A stretch of DNA of 64,000 bases from Garcia nutans (Eukaryota; Streptophyta; Magnoliopsida; Malpighiales; Euphorbiaceae). Of this stretch, positions 57,335 through 64,000 are shown piece by piece; the first letter of the stretch is position 1, and each line of letters begins with the position of its first letter. Where the stretch lies: positions 2,488,001 through 2,552,000 of the forward strand of contig CANTUV010000003.1 in NCBI GenBank assembly GCA_947685225.1. Direction: 5' to 3'. Below the pieces are notes generated by a model that saw only the letters and a program-made list of their open reading frames with translations, searched no databases and had not been told where the DNA came from. Both the position numbers and the translations under genes were made by a program.

Positions 57335-58206
57335 AATAAAAAAAAAGAAAGAGCTCGCTAGGTTGAAAACCTGAAAGGGTGGCCTGGGCAAAAGTTAGAG
57401 CAGTCTGCTAGTTGTAAAAACCCAAAAGGGCAGGCTAGGCAACAATTAGGGCTAAATGAGTGAAAATTGTCAATTAGAAAATCTGAAAGGGCTGGTTGGC
57501 AACAAGAGTGATATTGTATGCGTTGGCTTAATGTTTTTTATTATTCCCTAATTTAATAAAATATAGTTTATATTAAAATTGTTCTATGTACAATATCTTG
57601 AATTATTTGACCATTAAGCTAAAATAAATACCACAATAGCAAAAGGTGAAGACAAATTTCAGAAAAGAAAGAAAACATCTTTTTTAGTCATTATTGTTCA
57701 TCCTAACATTGTTTATTTTATGATTGACAATTGTAAAATCTATGGCATACAATAAGTATAGCATGCAGGCTACCTGTGCTTCAGTCAATCCAAGAAGGCT
57801 TCAGTCAGACGAGGCATGTCCAAGTCAGGAGTGAACTCAGATCCTTGAGGCTCAACTTCATACTGGCAGTCAAGTCGATGAGGATCATAGTAAGTGCCTC
57901 AACAAAGAGCAATAAAGGGTACATACATCAGATACATCCGAGTGGTGACATGGGTAATTCTCCACCAAGGTACCAACCAATGGATGTTAATCACAGATCC
58001 AGTCAACATATGAAGAAGCAGGATGGATCAATTTCCTGGCAGAATGATGTTATGGTAGATACTTGGTAAAGTCAATAGATGGAGTGTCAAGCAAGCAGAG
58101 ATACTCATATAGCTAGATTTGTAAAAAGGATAAGCTATAATCATAAAATAAAAGAAGAGTGCATGTTATGTTGAAAAACTGCAAGGGCGGCCTAAGAAAA
58201 AACTAT
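57335..58206 (+). other. 3' untranslated region of Tat D
   Basis: Starts with purine-rich sequence and three copies of a motif near GAAAACCTGAAAGGGTGGCC / GGGCAGGCTAGGCAACA (57365-57400, 57415-57445, 57478-57500). A fourth, GCAAGGGCGGCCTAAGAAAA, lies at 58180-58199, just before the junction with LTR C. A 97-codon frame at 57776-58069 shows no family resemblance and I do not call it. Confidence 0.6.
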
Positions 58207-59510
58207 TCTGAGTAGGGATTTTCGCCCCCACTCATAGTGGAATGGTTCTTGTGACTTTGGCATTGTTAGGCTCAGGGCCTTAGAGAACACGGGCATAAGC
58301 CTGGAGAAAAATGAAGTTGCCATCCGGACGGGGCAAGAAACAGAAAGGGGTGGATGACTCGATCCCTAAGGAATCCCCAACCTAATGGGCTTGAAAAGTT
58401 GGGTACGTGTGGGGAAGGTGAGAAATGTCCAACACGCCCACAACACCCGGTTCATTATAACCGACCTCCTTTTTAGGTCTTAATATTATAAAATTTTTAA
58501 ATGTAATGACATTTTTCATATTACATGCGATCATAAGAATAAATAAATACTTTATTAAAAAACATAGCAATGTTCAAACAAAACAAATAAATGGACACCC
58601 ATCCAAGGATGGAAACATATCCTTACATCGTCCATGTCTAAGTCTAAATAGGACACCCATCGAAAGGTGAAAATATGTCCTTTACATTGATTCCAAAATA
58701 CAAAAATAATTTAAATTACATAAGGACTAATTAATAAGGTACCCACAAGGTGGAAACATACCTCTTACATAATGGAAAAGATAAGGTGAATCAATAAAAA
58801 ATATTCAACCATTCATTATGAAAGGAAACCATTCATTATAAGCCAAATAAAAATCAAAATATGTGTAGACCCTTAATTTTTGACCCAATCTGATTCAATA
58901 TGTTTTATTTAGTCCATAATGATTTTTGTTGTCAAATTGGACCAAAATAATTCTAATTAAATAGTTTTTATTTTATTATCTAATTTTTATTAATAAAAAA
59001 TAAAAATAAACAAATAAAAATCAAAAAATAAAAAATAAAAATAAAAATCGGAGTCGGAAAAATTGCGCTGCCGAAAAAATTGCCGCAGGAAAAAATGCGC
59101 TGGCGAAAAAAATCTGCTGCAGGAAATTGCGGCAGTGGGGGAGGTAGTGGGCCTGCGGGCGCGTCGCCAGCAGAAAAATCCTGCGGGCAACCATTTCACC
59201 AGCAGGATTTTCCTGCGGGCGAAATAGAAAAGCTATTTCACTCTCAGGCAGGAATTTCCTGCAGGAAATTCCAGTGGACGAAAATGCCCACCGGCTCGCG
59301 CGATGATTTTTTCGTCGTCGATTTTTTCGACTTTGATTTTTTTATTTTTTTTATTTTTATTTGTTTATTTTTATTTTTTATTAATAAAAATTAGATAATA
59401 AAGCAAAAACTATTTAATTAAAATTATTTTGGACCAATTAGACAACAAAAATCATTATGGATTAAATAAAACATATTGAACCGGATTGGGTCAAAAATTA
59501 AGGGCCTACA
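58207..59510 (-). repeat. Tat C 3' LTR, rearranged
   Basis: 58207-58863 is a U5 side in minus orientation (TCTGAGTAGGGATTTTCGCC onward) and 59330-59510 the U3 start (ends GGGCCTACA). Between them lies the inverted-repeat zone. In place of the TATA/R region there is an inverted copy of the U3 start (58864-59050). The LTR is thus 1.3 kb and lacks a promoter. Confidence 0.7.
58864..59510. repeat. Large palindrome with 190-bp arms
   Basis: Left arm from TGTAGACCCTTAATTTTTGA, right arm ending TCAAAAATTAAGGGCCTACA. The arms are over 90 percent complementary by eye along about 190 bases. The loop (59050-59335) is GC-richer and contains shorter inverted repeats (GGAATTTCCTGCAGGAAATTCC type). The loop itself matches, in reverse, the inverted-repeat zone of LTR F (62745-63050). 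Confidence 0.88.
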
Positions 59511-59523
59511 GTTTGCCCCCTGC
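59511..59523 (-). promoter_or_regulatory. Polypurine tract of Tat C
   Basis: The minus strand reads GCAGGGGGCAAAC immediately before the LTR start TGTAGGCCC. It shows which end of this LTR family is the 5' end, agreeing with the primer site at 13008-13024. Confidence 0.72.
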
Positions 59524-59686
59524 TTGAAAAATCTGAAACTTTAGTGAAAGAGAGTGAAAAGCAATAAGACTTAATTTTTGAGATGGTTGTGGTTTTGGGT
59601 TCTGGACCCGGTTTGAGTTCTGGACTCAAGGATAAATTCTAGGTTCTGGACCTAAGAAAAATTTGGGTTCTGGATCCGAGAGATTT

Positions 59687-60700
59687 GGATACTCGATCCT
59701 AAATTAGATTGGGATACTCGATCATAAATTGGCTTTGGATGCTCGATCCTAACTGGATTTGGATACTCGATCCTAAATTGGCTTTGGATACTCGATCCTA
59801 AACTAGATTAGGATACTCGATCCTAAATTGGGTTCGGATACTCGATCCTAAACTTGATTTGGATACTCGATCCTAAATTGGCTTTGGATACTCGATCCTA
59901 AATTGGATTGGGATACTCGATCCTAACTGAATTTGGATACTCGATCCTAAATTGGCTTTGGATACTCAATCCTAAACTGGATTGGGATACTCGATCCTAA
60001 ATAGGCTTTGGATACTCGATCCTAAACTTAATTTGGATACTCGATCCTAAATTGGCTTTGGGATATTCAATCCTAACTTGATTTGGATACTCGATCCTAA
60101 ACTGGATTGGGATGCTCGACCCTAAATTGGATTTGGACACTCGAACCTAAACTGGATTGGGATACTCGATCCTAACTTGGATTGGGATACTCGACCCTAA
60201 ATTTGATTTGGACACTCGATCCTAAACTGGATTGGGATACTCGATCCTAACTTGGATACTCAATCCTAAACTGGATTGGGATACTCGATCCTAATTGGAT
60301 TTGGATACTCGATCCTAACTGGATTGGGATACTCGATCCTAATTGGATTTGGATACTTGATCCTAAACTGGATTGGGATACTCGATCCTAAATTTGATTG
60401 GGATACTCGATCCTAAACTGGATTCGGATACTCGATCCTAACTGGGTTGAGATACTCGATCCTAAACTGAATTCAGATAGTGGATCCTAACTTGATTTGG
60501 ATACTCGATCCTAACTGGATTTGGATACTCGATCCTAAGTTGGATTGGGATACTCGATCCTAACTAGATTTGGATACTCGATCCTAAAATGGATTGGGAT
60601 ACTCGACCCTAACTGGATTTGGTTTGGGTACTTGAACCTAGGATTAGGTACTTGGACCCGAGATTGAATTGATTTTGGGTGCTTGGACCCGAGATTGAGT
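59687..60700 (+). repeat. 25-bp minisatellite, about 37 copies
   Basis: Units of 24-26 bp reading GGATACTCGATCCTAAACTG plus GATTG or GCTTT. The edges degrade into GGTTCTGGACCTAAGA and GGTACTTGGACCCGAGA forms, suggesting growth from such a motif. It is unrelated to the 43-bp unit and found only in C, between that array and the polypurine tract. Confidence 0.93.
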
Positions 60701-60769
60701 TTAACTGACATTTTATCAGTTGAGAAGTCTGAATGCTCCGGCTGTTCTATGCATTGTGATTCTTCACCC

Positions 60770-61020
60770 TCAGAATGGATCTTCATCCTTGGAGATTGGG
60801 TCTTCACCCATGCAAATGGATCTTCATCCTTGGAGATTGGGTCTTTGCGCTTGCAAATGGATCTTCATCCTTTGAGATTGGGTCTTCATCCTTGAAAATG
60901 AATCTTCATCTTTTGACATCGGGTCTTCACCCTTGCAAATGGATCTTCATCCTTTGAGATTGGGTTTTTACCCTTGAAACATGGGTCTTTATCCATTGGT
61001 GGTCGGGTCTTTACCCTGGC
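60770..61020 (+). repeat. 41-bp minisatellite in Tat C
   Basis: About six units of 38-41 bp, GGATCTTCATCCTTGGAGAT with TGGGTCTTCACCCTTGCAAA. It is a diverged relative of the 43-bp unit of A and B, at the same place in the element and with the same flank (TACCCTGGCTTCAGCTCTTT). Confidence 0.85.
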
Positions 61021-62559
61021 TTCAGCTCTTTTAGCTGGATTGGTCTTTTGTCTTTTGTATCTTCATTCTTTTGAGAATTCTAATTTTCTTCTTTTTTTTA
61101 TTCCTTTGCAAAAATTTAGCTATTTTTAATTGGACCTTATATCCTCTCCTTGCCCCCCCTGGGTGGCAAAATATTTGTAAGTGAGTTTTAAAATATTAAG
61201 TATAAAAATTTGAAAAGGAGAAACTTTGCCCCCTGTGTAGGCTCAAACCAAAGATTTTTCCATGCAAGCTTTGATTGATGTTGTTGTTGTCTAGTTCTTC
61301 ACACAAGCACATATTTCTTCTCCTGGCAAGATGACTGGAGCTTTCTCAAGTAATGGGCTTTCTATGCCCCCCCTGATTCAATATCTTCTTTTGATTCTTT
61401 ACTTTACAAGGTATTTGTTGTTCACTTTGAAAAGGAATAGACAATATAAGACAAGAAAGTACGATGTCACATGCTCATGTATGCATAATATGCATGAATA
61501 ATACTTACAGTCATTCCATCGACTCACAGACCGAGGTGATTAGCGAAAGTGTTCTCATTGGTTCCTTTTTGATGCTCATTCAAGCCTCGCATTGGAATGA
61601 TCCAAAGCTTTGCATTTGAGCCTTTTATCTTCAAGATGATGAAAACATGAGTGGTGGAGACCCCAAGCAGCAGAGTCAGGGATTCATCTATTTTGAACTA
61701 TATTTCAGCATGTCAGTTGATAGCTTCTTCATGACCTTGCCAATAATCATTTCCTTTGCCCAATGTGTTATTCAAGGTTCAACATACTTCCCTTAACTTG
61801 AAGGCTTTGTATGACAAAACATTTTTTGAATTTTTTTTGAATTGTTTTTTGAATTTTGATTTTGAAATCAAATGTTGGCTTTGCCAAATTAATGTCAATG
61901 TACCTTAGGACTTGATTTTTCCAAATTAACATATCTATAACATGACAAACCTAGTTACCATACTAAACTTGGGAATCATTTCTATTTAAGCAAGAATTGT
62001 TGCACTTCAGATAGGCACATACACATTTCTTGGCCAAAGGTCTCATTTGAGTTTAAATATTGTCTATCTCATATGCATGCTTATCCAAACTATCTCTACT
62101 AATAGACTCTACCTACCAAGAGAGATTAACAGGTCTTTGATAGGCTTTAAATGGGGTCTATAAGGGACATGGGTTAAATTAAGGCCATTTTGAGATAGGA
62201 GCTGATGTGACACAATGGACAAACCCTCACACTACAAATTTCTTGTTGGAACTTTAGGCAGTTGGGAGCAATCTTGCTAGACTCCAAATTCCTTCTATCT
62301 TCTTGGCATTGATCTGGATCTTGATTAGGACAGTTTTTTTCCTTGCAAAAAGTTTAAGACCCAAATATGTTTCTTTTCTTCTTTTCCCTTTTCTTTCCAC
62401 TTTATTTTTCTTACTCTTCCCTCTTCTTTCTCTTTATTTTCCTTACTCTCCCCTTTCTTTTATCATTTTGTCCTTCTTTCTTGTAGGACTATCAAGTATA
62501 GAACTTTCAAGAACTGGATGATCTTCTTCCTTTTTCCTCCAATTTTTATCGAATCTTTG
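61021..62559 (-). other. Conserved non-coding 3' module of Tat C
   Basis: Aligns with 8076-9560 (A) and 31641-33060 (B). The core is 61926-62213. Minus-strand G-runs (near 61157, 61229 and 61366) resemble polypurine tracts. No coding frame. It is broken at 62559 by LTR F, within GAATCTTTG, which continues as GAATCTGTGGTTGG in A. Confidence 0.7.
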
Positions 62560-64000
62560 TGTAGACCCTTAATTTTTTACACAATCTGGTCCAATATGTT
62601 TTATTTAGTCTAAAATGATTTTTGTTGTCTAATTGGTCCAAAATAATTTTTATTAAATAATTTTTGCTTTAGTATCTAATTTTTATTAATAAAAAATAAA
62701 AATAAACAAATAAAATCAAAAAATAAAAATAAAAATAAAAATTGGAGTCGAAAAAATCGGCGACAAAAAAATCGTCGCGCTGGCCCGTGGGCATTTCGCC
62801 TGCAGGAATTTCCTACGGGCAAAATAGCCCAAACTATTTCACCCGCAGGAAATTCCTGCTGGTGAAATAGTTTTTCTATTTTTCTCGTAGGATTTTCCTG
62901 CTAGCGAAATAGATTTTCTATTTTGCCCGCAGGCCCACCGAGATCCCACTGCACTGTCGCAGTTTTCTGCGGCAGAATTTTTTCGTCAGCGCATTTTTTC
63001 CTGCGGCAATTTTTTTCGGCAGCGCAATTTTTTTCGACGCAAAATTTTTGAAGACTAATTTAATTAGGTTTTGGTTTTGTTTTCTTATTTATATTACTTT
63101 CCGTGAATAATAAGGAAGATACATAAAAAGACATCTATAAATAAGGACCAAAGGCAACCAAATTGGAGGAGGAAAAAATTTCATAGTAGCCTTGAGAATT
63201 TGAATCCGAAAGTGATGTGGAAAAGCAATAATTGAATTCAATTGATTTTTAAGGAGAAGAAACACGATTTAAGCAATTCAAAGGAAAAAAAGGCTTGTAT
63301 TTGGAGCTTGTTCATCCAATAAGAATTATTTTTGGAGGAATCATAAAAAAAAGGTATGTATTAAATTCTTTATTTTTTTATACAGTAGCTAAATTTTCCT
63401 TTGTTCTTTTAATTCAAAAATCCCAGAATTCAATTCACCTTTTTGTTCAAAGTTAAAAACATTAATCCGTTGCTTTATTTCCCAAAGAATTTAAAGTTAT
63501 TAATTTTATTTCTTCAAAACCCCAAAACTCCAATTTACTTTCCAAATTATGTAAACTCTTAAAACATATTCTGTTTCTTATAAAAAAAACCCTAAAATAC
63601 TTTTTCCAATTATATAAATCTTTTTTATTTATAAAAACTTTAATTTGTTTGGTTTAAACTTATAAAATCTCATGAAATCATCAAATTGTTTTTCTAAACC
63701 CTAATTAAAATTCATCACCCGAGACCCAAATTCTAAAACACTAAAACCCTAATTCAATTCCTAAACCTAAAATATTAAACTTTAACTCCTTTAAAACCTT
63801 AAATCTTAATTTTATCTAAGCCATAATCCTTTAAAACATTAAAAAACCATAAAAATATAAATATTTTAAAATTACACAGTAGCTTGAAATTACCTTTTAA
63901 AATAACAAATCAAAACAATTTCAAAGTGTCTAAAACCCTAGTTTCATGATCTCACCATTCAAATATTAATTTGGTTAATCAAAGATTCTTACCAACCTTT
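62560..64000 (+). repeat. F: Tat-type LTR in forward orientation, runs off the window
   Basis: Starts TGTAGACCCTTAATTTTTTA, with AT-rich U3, a GC-richer inverted-repeat zone (62745-63050: GCAGGAATTTCC / GGAAATTCCTGC and related pairs), a TATA box and the AACCCTAA-rich U5 side up to base 64000. The conserved U5 end is not reached. Whether it is a solo LTR or the 5' LTR of an element to the right cannot be told. Confidence 0.75.
63136..63143 (+). promoter_or_regulatory. TATA box of LTR F
   Basis: TATAAATA in AGACATC...AGGACC, at the family position after the inverted-repeat zone. Confidence 0.68.

Larger units (their letters stand above)
49446..58206 (+). mobile_element. Tat element D: Tat/Ogre element with dual RNase H
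   Basis: Plus-strand order: 5' LTR (49446-50622 and 52537-about 52705, split by a solo LTR), gag, protease, RT, RNase H remnant, archaeal-type RNase H, integrase, 3' untranslated region. The second RNase H defines the Tat branch. The U5 end, primer site and gag start are missing, since LTR sequence runs straight into gag at about 52706-52713. The proper 3' LTR is not found; at 58207 an LTR in the opposite orientation begins. It is inserted in the protease region of E. Confidence 0.8.
58207..62559 (-). mobile_element. Tat element C: 3' end of a further minus-strand Tat-like element
   Basis: On the minus strand, going towards its 3' end: conserved non-coding module (62559-61021), 41-bp array, 25-bp array, polypurine tract (59523-59511) and LTR (59510-58207). 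It is the only copy here in which the 3' LTR junction of the A/B/C family can be seen. Its gag and 5' end would lie to the right; at 62560 another LTR (F) interrupts it. Confidence 0.7.

Noticed and set aside
57776..58069. 97-codon frame after Tat D integrase
   Set aside because: No domain, low-complexity polar composition, within the 3' untranslated region.
59080..59394. 104-codon frame in the palindrome loop
   Set aside because: It crosses the inverted repeat, has low-complexity C-terminal Phe runs, and no family resemblance.

Overview
This window is plant nuclear heterochromatin, most likely from a eudicot, and is built almost entirely of nested Ty3/gypsy LTR retrotransposons. I found no host gene, tRNA gene, rRNA gene or CRISPR array. 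The evidence for a plant is the presence of three plant lineages together: a Tekay-type chromovirus (FIDD reverse transcriptase, C-terminal chromodomain, initiator-Met primer site), Athila (FMDD reverse transcriptase, tRNA-Asp-like primer site) and Tat/Ogre (a second, archaeal-type RNase H after the first). AT-rich spacers and LTRs of 1.8-3.8 kb fit this too. No coding frame is intact; all carry stops, frameshifts or lost catalytic residues.

Layout, left to right. 1-7345: 3' part of a plus-strand Tekay element (T1), with a 3.8-kb LTR that carries a 757-bp internal tandem duplication. 7346-15009: minus-strand Tat-like element A with LTR, primer site, gag, a long conserved non-coding block and a 43-bp tandem array, but no pol. 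15165-48252: a second minus-strand Tat-like element (B) of the same design. It is split by a solo LTR (15680-16847), by a complete Athila element (18096-28974, 5-bp target duplication ACCCT) that landed inside the 43-bp array, and by a complete minus-strand Tekay element (T2, 36473-47325). A SINE-like tRNA-derived unit (about 47338-47584) and an LTR remnant end this block. 48253-49445: gag-protease scrap of a fourth gypsy element (E). 49446-58206: plus-strand Tat element D with gag, protease, RT, two RNase H domains and integrase; its 5' LTR is interrupted by a solo LTR in the opposite orientation. 58207-62559: 3' end of another minus-strand Tat-like element (C), with a palindromic LTR, a polypurine tract and two different tandem arrays. 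62560-64000: start of a further Tat-type LTR (F) that runs off the window.

How the parts relate. A, B and C share an LTR type, a 3' non-coding module and minisatellites; A and B also keep gag, while pol is absent between gag and the array. D has a closely similar gag plus all pol domains, so D-like elements are plausible helpers for the pol-less family. Insertion order can be read from the nesting: E is oldest, then B and D, then solo LTRs, T2 and Athila. The Athila LTRs differ by only about 3 bases in a 200-base stretch compared by eye, so Athila is among the younger insertions.
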